Source of the DNA: Streptomyces sp. CB02261
GTDB lineage: Bacteria; Actinomycetota; Actinomycetes; Streptomycetales; Streptomycetaceae
Assembly (NCBI RefSeq): GCF_001905665.1
Contig: NZ_LIVX01000007.1
Coordinates: 372,001-436,000 of the forward strand
Direction of reading: 5' to 3'
Length of the DNA stretch: 64,000 nt
The notes beneath the pieces are model-generated. The model ran no database searches, was not told the origin of the DNA, and saw only the letters and a list, made by a program, of their open reading frames with translations. Shown piece after piece: positions 41,480 through 50,175 of this stretch (its first letter is position 1; every line of letters starts with the position of its first letter). A program made the position numbers and the translations under genes.

Positions 41480-42493
41480 CTACCCGGCCGTAGGTTTTCC
41501 TCCTTTCAGCGCCATGTCCCGGGCGAGGAAGGCGGCACCCACACAGCCCGCCATGTCACCGAACCGCGCGAGCCGGAGTTCCGGCACGGCGGGGGAGACG
41601 AGGCGGCCCGCGAGGGTGTCCCGGAGCGACGCGAGGCGCGACGACCCGGCCCCGGCCGGCTCACCGGCGATGACCACGCGTTCCGGGGCATGGCGGCGGA
41701 CCTCGGACGCCAGGACGCGGGCCAGCGCGTCCACGGCGTCCGTACAGACGACGCGGGCGTGCGGGTCCCCCGCGTCGGCACGGTGGTAGACCTCGCGGGC
41801 TGTCACCCCTCGCCAGCCGGTCATCCGGGCGTACCGCCGGGTGACGGCGGTGGTGGACGCGACGGTCTCCAGGCATCCGTGGCGACCGCAGTGGCAGGGG
41901 TCGCCGTCCTCCGGCCGGACCACGACGTGGCCGAGCCCTTCCGTCCGGCCGTGGCCGTCCGGGACGGCCCGGCCGTCGACGACGGGGGCCGCGGCGATGC
42001 CGTCGCCCACGGAGAGGTAGAGGAAGTTCCGGCAGTCGACGCCCGCGCCCGCGCGGGCCTCGGCGAGTCCTCCCGTACGCCCGTCGTGGCCGACGGCGAC
42101 GGGCAGGTCCAGGTGCTCGGCCACCCAGTCCTGGACCGGGATGCCGTGCCATCCGAGGGCGGTGGCGCGGACCGCGCGTCCCGACGCGTCGTCGACGACG
42201 CCTGGCAGGGCCACGCCCGCGGCCGCGGGGCGACAGCCTTGGGCGAGCGAGGCCGCGCAGGCGAGGACGCTGTCGACGACGGCGTCGGGTCCCCGCTCGG
42301 GACGGGTGAACCAGCGTTCGCTCGCGCGTGGGGAACCGTCGGGGCCGAGGACGCACCCCTGGATGAAGGCGCCTCCCACGTGCAGGGCGATGACGGTCCC
42401 GGGGCCCGCGCGCCGGCGTCGTACGGTCGGCGGACGCGGGCGCGCCACCGCCGCCCGCGGTGGCTCCCGCTCCCCTCGTACTGCCGTGTTCAC
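41480..42493 (-). CDS. ROK-family protein with altered phosphate-binding motif
   Basis: 337 residues with no helix-turn-helix. The usual DxGGT phosphate motif is replaced by LHVGGAF (residues 37-43), so the Asp and Thr are both lost, while the catalytic-type Asp (VAVGHDGRTGGLAEA) and the zinc motif CHCGRHGCLE remain. GTG at 42493 is four bases past the permease stop, making it the last gene of the SBP-permease-permease unit. An intact ROK kinase is encoded at 47023. This one may be a weak or dead kinase, or a sugar sensor; its sequence does not decide. Confidence 0.75.
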   Translation of the reverse strand: MNTAVRGEREPPRAAVARPRPPTVRRRRAGPGTVIALHVGGAFIQGCVLGPDGSPRASERWFTRPERGPDAVVDSVLACAASLAQGCRPAAAGVALPGVVDDASGRAVRATALGWHGIPVQDWVAEHLDLPVAVGHDGRTGGLAEARAGAGVDCRNFLYLSVGDGIAAAPVVDGRAVPDGHGRTEGLGHVVVRPEDGDPCHCGRHGCLETVASTTAVTRRYARMTGWRGVTAREVYHRADAGDPHARVVCTDAVDALARVLASEVRRHAPERVVIAGEPAGAGSSRLASLRDTLAGRLVSPAVPELRLARFGDMAGCVGAAFLARDMALKGGKPTAG

Positions 42494-42497
42494 GGTG

Positions 42498-43418
42498 CTA
42501 CTTGACGGATCCGGCGGTGAGGCCGGAGACGACCTTCCGCTCGATGAGCGCGAAGAGGATCACGACGGGGACGATGGCGATGACCGAGCCGGCGAACAGG
42601 TAGTTCCACTGGACGGTGTAGTTGCCGATGAAGCTGTTGATGCCGACCGTCAGCGGCTGGCTCTCCGGGACGGTGGAGAGGGTCAGGCCCATGACGAACT
42701 CGTTCCACGCCGCGATGAAGGTGAAGATCATCGCGGTGACGACCCCCGGCATCGCGAGCGGCAGGGTGATCCGGAGCAGCGCTCCACCCCTGCCCAGGCC
42801 GTCGATCATCGCCGACTCCTCGAGTGCCTCCGGGATGGAGGCGAAGTAGGCGGTGAGGATCCAGATCGCGAAGGCCAGGTTGAAGGCCGCGTTGCAGAGG
42901 ATCAGGGTCCAGACGGAGTTGAGCATGTCCAGCTGGTAGAACTCGCGGTAGAGACCGACGAGCAGCGAGGTCGGCTGGAACATCTGGGTGATGAGCACGA
43001 GCAGCAGGAACAGCTTGCGGCCCCGGAACTTCATCCGCGCCGTGTAGTACGCGGCGGGGATGGCGACCAGCAGGACGAGCAGGGTGGAACCGGCCGCGAC
43101 GAGCAGCGTCACCCGTAGGTTGGCCCCGAGGTGCGACTCGCGCCACACGTCGACGAAGTTCGCCCACTCGAACGAGCTCGGCAGGTAGGTCGCGTCCCGC
43201 AGTTCCTCCGCCGGCCGCAGGGCGGTGATCACCATCTCCGCGTACGGCATCAGGAACAGGGCCGCGAGCAGCCAGGCGACGGCGGCGATCAGAAGGGTCC
43301 GCGGGCGCAGGGTGCGGGGGGCCCGGGCGACGCCGGGCGACGGAGCGGCCGGGGTGGAGCCGGGCGCCCGGCGGACCCGCCGGGTGGTCCCCGCGGGGTC
43401 GAGGGTGTGCTGGGCCAT
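42498..43418 (-). CDS. Carbohydrate ABC transporter permease, MalG type
   Basis: 306 residues with six predicted membrane helices, beginning with TLLIAAVAWLLAALFLMPY. The EAA loop is EALEESAMIDGLGRGGALLR, the ATPase contact, and the end is VVSGLTAGSVK, typical of MalG-type permeases. The ATG overlaps the stop of the first permease. No ATPase gene is linked, as usual for Streptomyces carbohydrate importers that share the MsiK ATPase. Confidence 0.9.
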   Translation of the reverse strand: MAQHTLDPAGTTRRVRRAPGSTPAAPSPGVARAPRTLRPRTLLIAAVAWLLAALFLMPYAEMVITALRPAEELRDATYLPSSFEWANFVDVWRESHLGANLRVTLLVAAGSTLLVLLVAIPAAYYTARMKFRGRKLFLLLVLITQMFQPTSLLVGLYREFYQLDMLNSVWTLILCNAAFNLAFAIWILTAYFASIPEALEESAMIDGLGRGGALLRITLPLAMPGVVTAMIFTFIAAWNEFVMGLTLSTVPESQPLTVGINSFIGNYTVQWNYLFAGSVIAIVPVVILFALIERKVVSGLTAGSVK

Positions 43419-44335
43419 CAGCTCTCCTCCTGGTTCCAGCGGCTGGCCTTGAGGAAGACGACGACCATCACCACGACGAGAGCGAAGTTCACGACGGACA
43501 TCGCCGCGGACTGGCCGATGTCGGAGTTCTTGAGCTGGTACATGAACACGGTGGTGGTGGCGGTGTCGCTGTCCGGGCCGCCGCGGGTCATGGACCAGAT
43601 GATGGGGAAGGAGTTGAAGACGTTGATCAGGTTGATGACCATGCCGACGAGCAGCGCGGGGCGCAGCAGCGGCAGGGTGATGCGCAGGTACGTCTGCCGG
43701 CTGTTCGTGCCGTCGACCCTGGCGGCCTCGTAGATCTCGCCGGGGATCGTCTGCAGTCCCGCGAGCAGGGTGTACGTGGTGAACGGCAGGGAGACGAAGA
43801 CGGCGACGAACATCATCCAGGGCCAGGCCGTGGACGGGTCGCCCAGCCAGTCCTCGGGGCCGTCGATGAGGCCGAGGTCGGTCATGACGGTGTTGAGGAC
43901 GCCGGCGGTCTGGTTGAGCATCCACTTGAAGCCGATGGCGGTCATCACGACCGAGGCGGCCCAGGGCGCGATGAGTGCCCAGCGGGTGACGCGGCGGCCG
44001 GGGAAGCTCTGGTTGAAGAGCTGCGCCAGGGCCAGGGAGATCACCATGGTGGCGGTGACCACGACCACCGTCCACACCACGGTGGAGAGGACGACCGAGG
44101 GCAGGGACGGCTCTTCGAAGAGCTGCTTGTACTTGTCGAAGCCGGCCGAGCCGCGGACGAACCCGCTGCTGCTGATCTTCAGGAACGAGGTGCGGACCAT
44201 CTCGTAGACGGGCCAGAGCACGACCAGGGCGATGAGCAGGACGGCCGGGCCGATCCAGGGCAGGGGCCCCAGCCGGGCCAGGCCGCCCCGGCCGCCCTTG
44301 CGGCCGGGGCGGGCGGGGGAGGAAGTGCTGGACAC
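43418..44335 (-). CDS. Carbohydrate ABC transporter permease, MalF type
   Basis: 305 residues, six helices from GPAVLLIALVVLWPVYEMV onward, with the EAA loop EIYEAARVDGTNSRQTYLR. GTG at 44335 follows GGAAGG. It lies 35 bases after the substrate-binding lipoprotein gene and overlaps the second permease (ATGA), forming one uptake operon. Confidence 0.9.
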   Translation of the reverse strand: MSSTSSPARPGRKGGRGGLARLGPLPWIGPAVLLIALVVLWPVYEMVRTSFLKISSSGFVRGSAGFDKYKQLFEEPSLPSVVLSTVVWTVVVVTATMVISLALAQLFNQSFPGRRVTRWALIAPWAASVVMTAIGFKWMLNQTAGVLNTVMTDLGLIDGPEDWLGDPSTAWPWMMFVAVFVSLPFTTYTLLAGLQTIPGEIYEAARVDGTNSRQTYLRITLPLLRPALLVGMVINLINVFNSFPIIWSMTRGGPDSDTATTTVFMYQLKNSDIGQSAAMSVVNFALVVVMVVVFLKASRWNQEES

Positions 44336-44370
44336 GAAGGTGCCTTCCGTGACAGTGCGGTGCGCGGGGG

Positions 44371-45627
44371 CTACTGGTCGGAGACCGTGTCCTCTGCCTT
44401 CTTCTGCAGCTCGCCCAGGACCTTGGCGGGGTCGTTCACCGCGGTACCGCCGCTCTTCTTGATCTCGGCGGAGACGGCGTCCCAGGAGGTGTCGCCCAGC
44501 GGGTAGAAGACCGCGTGGGGCAGCAGGGCGAAGAAGGGCTCAAGGTCCTTGTGCTTGCCGTTCCCGGTCATCTCCTTGAGGGTGTCCTCGGTGACCGGCA
44601 TCAGGTTGTACATCTCGTCGAACTTCAGCGTGTTCTCCTTGGAGTACGCGAAGTCGAGGAACTTCTTGACCTCCTCCTTGTGGCCGCCGTCCTTGAAGGC
44701 CATCATCCAGTCGGCGACGCCCAGCGTGGAGGTCAGGGCTCCGGTCTTGCCGGGGATGGGGGCGACGCCGTAGTCGACCTTGCCGTCCTTGGACATCTGG
44801 ATCAGGGACGGGTGGCCGTTGAGCATCGCGGTCTTGCCGGCGGCGAAGTCCGCGAACGCGGTCTTGCGGTCCGTCGTGGCCGGGTTGGCGTAGGTCAGGC
44901 CGGGCCCGACGAGGTTCGTCTTCAGCCAGGTGAACGCCTCGACGTTGGCCGGGCTGTTCAGGGTGTACGTGCCCTTGGCGTCGGTGAAGCCGCCGCCGCT
45001 GCCGAGCTCCCATATCAGCGACTCGCCCTGGGCCTCCTCGGGGCCGAGCGGCAGCGCGTAGGGGGTCACGCCGGGCACCTTGGCCTTGATCTTCGCGGCG
45101 GCGGCCTTGAGGTCGTCCCAGCTCTTCGGCGCCTCCGCGATCCCGGCCTTGGCGAAGATCGTCTTGTTGTAGAAGAAGGCGCGGGCGGAGGAGACGAACG
45201 GGATGCCGTACTGCGTGCCCTCGACCTCGCCGGCCTTGGCGAAGCTGTCGATCAGATTGGCGCGTGTCTTCTCCGACAGCACCTCGTCCGCCTTGTAGAG
45301 CAGGTCGTCCGCGACCTTGTCGGCGTAGCCGCCGGTCTGGAGGATGTCCGGCACGTTGCCGCTCTGGATCATCGTCTTGACCTGGGAGTCGATGTCGTTC
45401 CAGTTGATGACCTGGACGTCGACCTTGATCTTCGGGTTGGCGGCGGTGAACCGCTGCGCGACGTCCTTCCAGTAGGCCGTCGAGCTGTTCGACGCCTTGT
45501 CGCCGTAGTCGGCCGCCACCAGCTTCAGTGTCACGTCGCCGCTCTCCGCAGCGCCTCCACCGCAGGCCGTGAGGGTGAGGGCACCGAGAGCGCTCGTACA
45601 AGCCGCCGCGATCAACCGCTTGTTCAT
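44371..45627 (-). CDS. Extracellular sugar-binding lipoprotein (SBP type 1)
   Basis: 418 residues. Lipoprotein signal MNKRLIAAACTSALGALTLT with lipobox LTAC (Cys22), then a cluster-B periplasmic-binding-protein fold (FTAANPKIKVDVQVINWND, VPDILQTGGYAD, FAAGKTAMLNGHPSLI). First gene of a leftward unit: SBP, two permeases, ROK-like protein. ATG at 45627 has AAGGCGG upstream. Context (GH20, DeoR, amino-sugar kinase operon) suggests amino-sugar or amino-sugar oligosaccharide uptake, but the ligand is an inference. Confidence 0.87.
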   Translation of the reverse strand: MNKRLIAAACTSALGALTLTACGGGAAESGDVTLKLVAADYGDKASNSSTAYWKDVAQRFTAANPKIKVDVQVINWNDIDSQVKTMIQSGNVPDILQTGGYADKVADDLLYKADEVLSEKTRANLIDSFAKAGEVEGTQYGIPFVSSARAFFYNKTIFAKAGIAEAPKSWDDLKAAAAKIKAKVPGVTPYALPLGPEEAQGESLIWELGSGGGFTDAKGTYTLNSPANVEAFTWLKTNLVGPGLTYANPATTDRKTAFADFAAGKTAMLNGHPSLIQMSKDGKVDYGVAPIPGKTGALTSTLGVADWMMAFKDGGHKEEVKKFLDFAYSKENTLKFDEMYNLMPVTEDTLKEMTGNGKHKDLEPFFALLPHAVFYPLGDTSWDAVSAEIKKSGGTAVNDPAKVLGELQKKAEDTVSDQ

Positions 45628-45719
45628 GTCAGAACCGCCTTGTCTCCTGACCGGTCGAAGGCGACACGGCCGTGTGGCTGGGAACTGCAGCAGATTCCGG
45701 AGCGTGCTCAAACCTGGCT

Positions 45720-45772
45720 TGTTTACCTGGCGTTCGCTCATTAACGAGCATCTGCTGTGGCCAAAGTAAACA
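45720..45772 (-). promoter_or_regulatory. Nested operator upstream of the SBP gene
   Basis: The inner imperfect palindrome GCTCATTAACGAGC (45736-45749) is flanked by TGTTTAC (45720-45726) and its complement GTAAACA (45766-45772). On the minus strand the inner part reads ATGCTCGTTAATGAGC, similar to TTGCTTGTTAGTCA and TGCTTGTTACTCA near the kinase operon. Likely DeoR-regulator binding region; about 93-145 bases before the SBP start. Confidence 0.5.
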
Positions 45773-45854
45773 TGACGAAGGGCGGGTGAGACTAGGCCCG
45801 TTACGTAAAAGATGCATATGTGCCAGGGGTGGCCACGGGTGCGGCATGCTGCCG

Positions 45855-45900
45855 GGCATGCGAAAGGGCGCCCCCGTCCGGGGGCGCCCTTTCGCATGCC
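45855..45900 (-). terminator. Very strong terminator of the DeoR gene
   Basis: Perfect 22-bp stem with a two-base loop (arms 45855-45876 and 45879-45900) starting 39 bases past the leftward DeoR stop. It insulates the downstream transporter promoter. Confidence 0.85.
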
Positions 45901-45938
45901 GGGCAGACGCCTGCGGCCGCCGCCGCGGCCTCCGCAGG

Positions 45939-46733
45939 TCAGACGCTGATGACCTCGATGCCCGCGTCGGTGAGCCGCGCGGCCATGTCGGGGGCGATGC
46001 CGGAGTCCGTGACGAGCACGTCGATCCGGTCCAGGCCGCAGATCCTGGCGAAGGCGCGCTTGCCCATCTTGGACGAGTCCGTCACGAGGACGACCTGCCG
46101 GGCGCGCTCCGCCAGGAGCCTGCTGATGCCGGCCTCGTCCTCGTGGTGGGTCATCACGCCGAGCTCCGGGTCCACGCCGTCGACACCGAGGACGGCGACA
46201 TCGAGCACCACCTGGTTCAGGACCCCCTGGGTCAGCGGCCCCACGAGCTCGTAGGTCTGGGGCCGTGCCACGCCGCCGGTCACCACGATCTTGAACTGCG
46301 GCCGGACCGCCAGCTCGCTCGCGATGTTCAGGGCGTTGGTGACGACGGTGAACATCGGGCCGGACGTGCTCTCCCGCTCCGCCGCGCCGCCCGCCCGGAG
46401 GGTCATGGCCCGCGCCACCTCGGTGGTGGTGGTGCCGCCGTTGAGCCCCACGACATCCCCCGGGGTCAGCAGCTCCGCCACGGCGCTCGCGATGCGCTGC
46501 TTCTCCGACACCTGCCGCGAGGACTTGTAGCGCAGCGGCAGTTCGTACGAGACGCCGTGCGCGATGGCCCCGCCGCGCGTGCGGACGAGCAGTTGCTGCT
46601 CGGCCAGTTCGTCGAGGTCGCGCCGTATCGTCGCCGGCGAGACGTTCATCGTGGCGGCCGCGCTCTCGACCTCCAGCCTGCCGTCGACCGCGAGCAGCTC
46701 CAGCAGCTTGCTCCATCGCTCCTGCTTGGACAT
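45939..46733 (-). CDS. DeoR-family transcriptional regulator of sugar genes
   Basis: 264 residues. An N-terminal DeoR helix-turn-helix (VSPATIRRDLDELAEQQLLV, then RTRGGAIAHGV) precedes the DeoRC sensor domain with the phosphosugar-binding GLNGGTTTTEVAR and the conserved VLVTDSSKMGKRAFA. ATG at 46733 follows GGAGGGGAAG. It diverges from the ROK-PfkB operon and lies upstream of the SBP-permease unit. DeoR proteins of this group (AgaR, GatR) respond to phosphorylated sugars, fitting control of both flanking units. Confidence 0.85.
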   Translation of the reverse strand: MSKQERWSKLLELLAVDGRLEVESAAATMNVSPATIRRDLDELAEQQLLVRTRGGAIAHGVSYELPLRYKSSRQVSEKQRIASAVAELLTPGDVVGLNGGTTTTEVARAMTLRAGGAAERESTSGPMFTVVTNALNIASELAVRPQFKIVVTGGVARPQTYELVGPLTQGVLNQVVLDVAVLGVDGVDPELGVMTHHEDEAGISRLLAERARQVVLVTDSSKMGKRAFARICGLDRIDVLVTDSGIAPDMAARLTDAGIEVISV

Positions 46734-46967
46734 GCGCCGCTTCCCCTCCGTGCCCTGGAACTCCGAATGTCGCGCGCAGAGGGGTGGGGACCGCCTGTGT
46801 GACCGGTCGGCCGGTCCCTCGAAAGACCTGCGCGGAGCTGATCGTAACGCCGGGGACCGCGCACCGCGCAGGTGGGGCGCAACGCGCGTCGATCGGACCG
46901 TGGCCTGGGAGCCCTGGACGGGAGGGGCCCTGTCGCGTGATACTCCACTCACGCAAACTGCTGGAAG

Positions 46968-46983
46968 TTGCTTGTTAGTCATA
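46968..46983. promoter_or_regulatory. Candidate DeoR operator before the ROK kinase operon
   Basis: TTGCTTGTTAGTCATA in the divergent DeoR/ROK intergenic region shares GCTTGTTA(G/C)TCA with 48969-48984 and TGCT(T/C)GTTA with the SBP promoter site. It lies about 40 bases before the ROK kinase ATG. Confidence 0.5.
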
Positions 46984-47022
46984 TCTATCGAGCAGATTCG
47001 ATCATCGAGAGGTTCGATACTC

Positions 47023-48021
47023 ATGGACAGCGGCCCGGCCCTGGCCGGAAGCACCCCACCACCCGCCCACGCCCCGGGGTGCGTGGTCGGACTCGACGTC
47101 GGCGGCACCGGAATGAAGGGTGCCCTCCTCGACCACGCCATGCGGTCGCTGGAAACGGTGCGGCGGCCGACACCGCGCGCCGACGGGCCGCTCGCCGTCG
47201 TCGACGCCATCACCGACACCCTGCTCACCCTGACCGCCCTGGCCGCCGAGCGGGACCTGCCGGTCCACCACGCCGGTGTCGTGGTGCCCGGCATCGTCGA
47301 CGAGGGCCTGCAACGGGCCGTGTGGTCGGCGAACATCGGCTGGCGCGATCTCCCGCTCGCCGCGCTCCTGACGGAACGCACCGGGCTGCGCGTCACCCTG
47401 GGCCACGACGTACGTGCCGGCGGCCTGGCGGAACGGGCCTTCGGGGCCGCCCGCGGCGCACGGAACGTGCTCTTCGTGGCCATCGGCACCGGCATCGCGG
47501 CCGCCCTCGTCTGCGACGGCGAACCGGTCAGCTCCGGCGGCTACGCCGGTGAACTCGGCCATGTCGTCGTGGAACCCGGAGGGCGTCCGTGCGCGTGCGG
47601 CGGCACGGGCTGTCTGGAGACCGTGGCATCCGCCACCGCCGTCGCCGCCGCGTACGCCGAACGCGCGGGGCGGCCGGTGGCCGGCGCCGCCGACGTCGCG
47701 GCCCTGGCCGCCGATGACGACCCCCTGGCGCGAGCCGTGTGGCAGCGGGCGGCCGACGGGCTCGCCGACGCGCTGGCGACCGCCACCAGCATGCTGGCAC
47801 CGGAGTCGATCGTTCTCGGGGGCGGTCTCGCCGAAGCCGGCGACCTCCTGCTCGACCCCGTGCGGGCCGGCCTCGAACGACGGCTCACGTTCCAGCGTCC
47901 ACCCGCACTCGTCCGGGCCGAGCTGGGGGACTGGGCCGGGTGCCTCGGCGCGGGCCTCGCCGGCTGGCGCGCCACCGGGCACGCCCCCGCGAACCGGCGG
48001 ACAGGAGTACCCGCGCCATGA
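47023..48021 (+). CDS. ROK-family sugar kinase
   Basis: 332 residues. Intact phosphate motif VVGLDVGGTGMKGALLD near residue 25, catalytic Asp in TLGHDVRAGGLAERAFGAAR, sugar-binding YAGELGHVVVEPGG and zinc site CACGGTGCLETV. ATG at 47023 is preferred with GAGAGG ten bases upstream. First gene of an operon with a PfkB kinase (ATGA overlap), then an SIS protein and a class II aldolase. In Aga-type pathways the first step is phosphorylation of GalNAc; I infer this or a related amino-sugar role. Confidence 0.83.
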   Translation: MDSGPALAGSTPPPAHAPGCVVGLDVGGTGMKGALLDHAMRSLETVRRPTPRADGPLAVVDAITDTLLTLTALAAERDLPVHHAGVVVPGIVDEGLQRAVWSANIGWRDLPLAALLTERTGLRVTLGHDVRAGGLAERAFGAARGARNVLFVAIGTGIAAALVCDGEPVSSGGYAGELGHVVVEPGGRPCACGGTGCLETVASATAVAAAYAERAGRPVAGAADVAALAADDDPLARAVWQRAADGLADALATATSMLAPESIVLGGGLAEAGDLLLDPVRAGLERRLTFQRPPALVRAELGDWAGCLGAGLAGWRATGHAPANRRTGVPAP

Positions 48022-48968
48022 TCCTCACCGTCACCCTCAACACCGCCCTCGACGTCACCTGGGGCGTCGAGAGCCTGCGGCCCCGCACCTCGCACCGGGT
48101 CGACACCGCGTACGAACGGGCGGGCGGCAAGGGAGTGAACGTCGCCCGCGTCCTGACGTCCCTCGGGCAACTCCCTCTGGCGACGGGCCTCGTCGGCGGA
48201 CCCACCGGCCGTCTGATCCGCGCGGAGTTGCGCGCCGCGGGCGTCCGGGAGGCGTTCCTCGACATCGCGGGCGACTCCCGGCGCACCCTCGCCGTCGTCT
48301 CGCGCGACGACGGCGACGCCACCGTCTTCAACGGGCGGGGGCCGCACGTGGATCCCGCCGAATGGGAGCTCTTCCGCCGGCATTACGCCTCGCTGCTCAC
48401 GGACGCGCGCGTGGTCGTCCTGAGCGGCAGCCTCCCGCCGGGGGTGCCGGCCGACGCGTACGCGGGGCTGATCCGCACGGCCGCGGCGGCGGGCGTGGCC
48501 ACGGTGCTCGACGCGAGCGGCCCCGCCCTCGTCGAGGCTCTGGCGGCCCGCCCCGACGTGATCAAGCCCAACGCCGACGAGATCACGGCGGCGACCGGAC
48601 ACGACGACCTCCCGGCCGCCGCCGCGGCCCTGCGGGCGCTCGGCGCCGGCGCGGTCGTCGCGTCGGCCGGCGCCGACGGCCTGTACGCGATCACGCCGGA
48701 GGGCACCTGGCGGGCGGCGCCCCCGGAGCGGCTCGCCGGCAATCCGACAGGCGCGGGCGACGCGTGTGTGGCCGCGATCGCGGCCGGCCTCGCCGCCGGC
48801 TGCCCCTGGCCCGAGATCCTGCGCCAGGCGGTGGCCCTGTCCGCCGCCGCGGTTCCCTGCCCGGTCGCGGGTGACGTCGACACCGCGGTCCATCGACGGC
48901 TTCTCCCTCGCGTCACCGTGGTGGAGGACTCCGCCGACTGCGCGTCACCCCCCAAGTCTGCTCGCTGA
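48018..48968 (+). CDS. PfkB-family kinase (1-phosphofructokinase/tagatose-6-phosphate kinase)
   Basis: 316 residues. TVTLNTALDVTW opens the LacC/FruK-type fold; the first PfkB signature is GGKGVNVARVLTSLG and the second, with the catalytic Asp, is GNPTGAGDACVAAI. VIKPNADEI is typical of phosphosugar kinases of this branch. Start overlaps the ROK stop (ATGA). With the class II aldolase downstream, phosphorylation of tagatose-6-phosphate to the 1,6-bisphosphate is the most likely step, though fructose-1-phosphate cannot be excluded. Confidence 0.85.
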   Translation: MILTVTLNTALDVTWGVESLRPRTSHRVDTAYERAGGKGVNVARVLTSLGQLPLATGLVGGPTGRLIRAELRAAGVREAFLDIAGDSRRTLAVVSRDDGDATVFNGRGPHVDPAEWELFRRHYASLLTDARVVVLSGSLPPGVPADAYAGLIRTAAAAGVATVLDASGPALVEALAARPDVIKPNADEITAATGHDDLPAAAAALRALGAGAVVASAGADGLYAITPEGTWRAAPPERLAGNPTGAGDACVAAIAAGLAAGCPWPEILRQAVALSAAAVPCPVAGDVDTAVHRRLLPRVTVVEDSADCASPPKSAR

Positions 48969-48984
48969 TGCTTGTTACTCACGA
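48969..48984. promoter_or_regulatory. Candidate DeoR operator before the SIS gene
   Basis: TGCTTGTTACTCACGA immediately after the PfkB stop repeats the TGCTTGTTA-TCA element found at 46968. With TAATTGACACCC just downstream (48996 onward, TTGACA a good -35 at 49000-49005), it suggests a second regulated promoter for the SIS and aldolase genes. Confidence 0.45.
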
Positions 48985-49108
48985 CTTTCGCGCAATAATT
49001 GACACCCACGGTGGATGTGACGCAGCATGCTGAGGGATTCGCCTCTGCCCGGCACCTCCCCTCCTCTGCAGCGCCCCGTCATCGCCCTTCCGAGCGCAAG
49101 GACTTCGC

Positions 49109-50080
49109 GTGATCACCCACGAAACCTCCAGGACTTCCGTCGAGATCGCCTCCCAGCCCGAGACCTGGACGCGGGCGGCCCGATCCGTCGCCTCGTTCAC
49201 CGCCGTCCTCCCCCGGCGCGGCGAGCGCGTCGCCGTGATCGGCTGCGGCACCTCCTGGTTCATGGCCCACGCCTACGCGCAGCTCCGCGAGAGCGGCGGC
49301 CACGGCGAGACCGACGCGTTCGCCGCCTCCGAGTTCCCGGCCGACCGCCGCTACGACCGGATCCTGGCCATCACCCGCTCCGGCACCACCACCGAGGTCC
49401 TGGACCTCCTCGCGAAGGTCCGGGGCACCGTCGCGACCTCCGCCCTCACCGCGGACCCGTCGACGCCCGTCATGACGGCCGCCGACGCCGTCGCCGTACT
49501 CGACTTCGCCGACGAACAGTCGGTCGTGCAGACCCGGTTCGCGACCACCGCGCTGGTCCTGCTCCGCGCGCACCTGGAGGCCGAGCAGGCACTGCCGGCC
49601 GGCGTACGGCCGCTCGCGCAGGCCGTCGAGGACGCGCGGCGCGCCCTCGCCCTCCCGCTGAGCCCCGAGGTGACCGGCGCCGAACAGTTCACGTTCCTCG
49701 GCACGGGCTGGACGTACGGGCTCGCCCTCGAAGCGGGCCTGAAGATGCGCGAGGCCGCCGGAGCGTGGACGGAGGCGTACCCGGCCATGGAGTACCGCCA
49801 CGGCCCGATCAGCATCACCGGCCCCGGCCGCGTCGCCTGGCTCTTCGGCCCCGCGCCGGACGGCCTCGCCGACGACATCGCGCGGGTCGGCGGGCGTCTC
49901 GTCTCCCTCTCCGCCGACGAGACGTCCCTCACGGCCGACGGGGCCGGCGGCCTCGACCCGCTCGCCGACCTGATCGTCGCCCAGCGCCTCGCCGTGATCC
50001 TCGCCGAAGCCCGCGGCTACGACCCCGACCGCCCCCGCAACCTCAGCCGTTCCGTGATCCTCGCCACCGAATCCGCGTGA
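49109..50080 (+). CDS. SIS-domain sugar isomerase/deaminase (AgaS/GlmS-C-like)
   Basis: 323 residues with two SIS domains: VIGCGTSWFMAHAYA and ITRSGTTTEVLDLL in the first, TFLGTGWTYGLALEAGLKM and EAYPAMEYRHGP in the second, as in the isomerase half of glucosamine-6-phosphate synthase and in AgaS. There is no glutaminase domain. GTG at 49109 follows AAGGA. Placed between a sugar-phosphate kinase and a bisphosphate aldolase, it would convert an amino-sugar phosphate to a ketose phosphate with release of ammonia; the exact sugar is inferred. Confidence 0.82.
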   Translation: MITHETSRTSVEIASQPETWTRAARSVASFTAVLPRRGERVAVIGCGTSWFMAHAYAQLRESGGHGETDAFAASEFPADRRYDRILAITRSGTTTEVLDLLAKVRGTVATSALTADPSTPVMTAADAVAVLDFADEQSVVQTRFATTALVLLRAHLEAEQALPAGVRPLAQAVEDARRALALPLSPEVTGAEQFTFLGTGWTYGLALEAGLKMREAAGAWTEAYPAMEYRHGPISITGPGRVAWLFGPAPDGLADDIARVGGRLVSLSADETSLTADGAGGLDPLADLIVAQRLAVILAEARGYDPDRPRNLSRSVILATESA

Positions 50081-50175
50081 GCCGCACCGGATCCGCGTAA
50101 GCCGCGCTCCTCCGCCCACGAGGCCGGCACCGGCGCCACAGCCGGTGTGCCACCACCGCATAGGGGAAGACCTTC

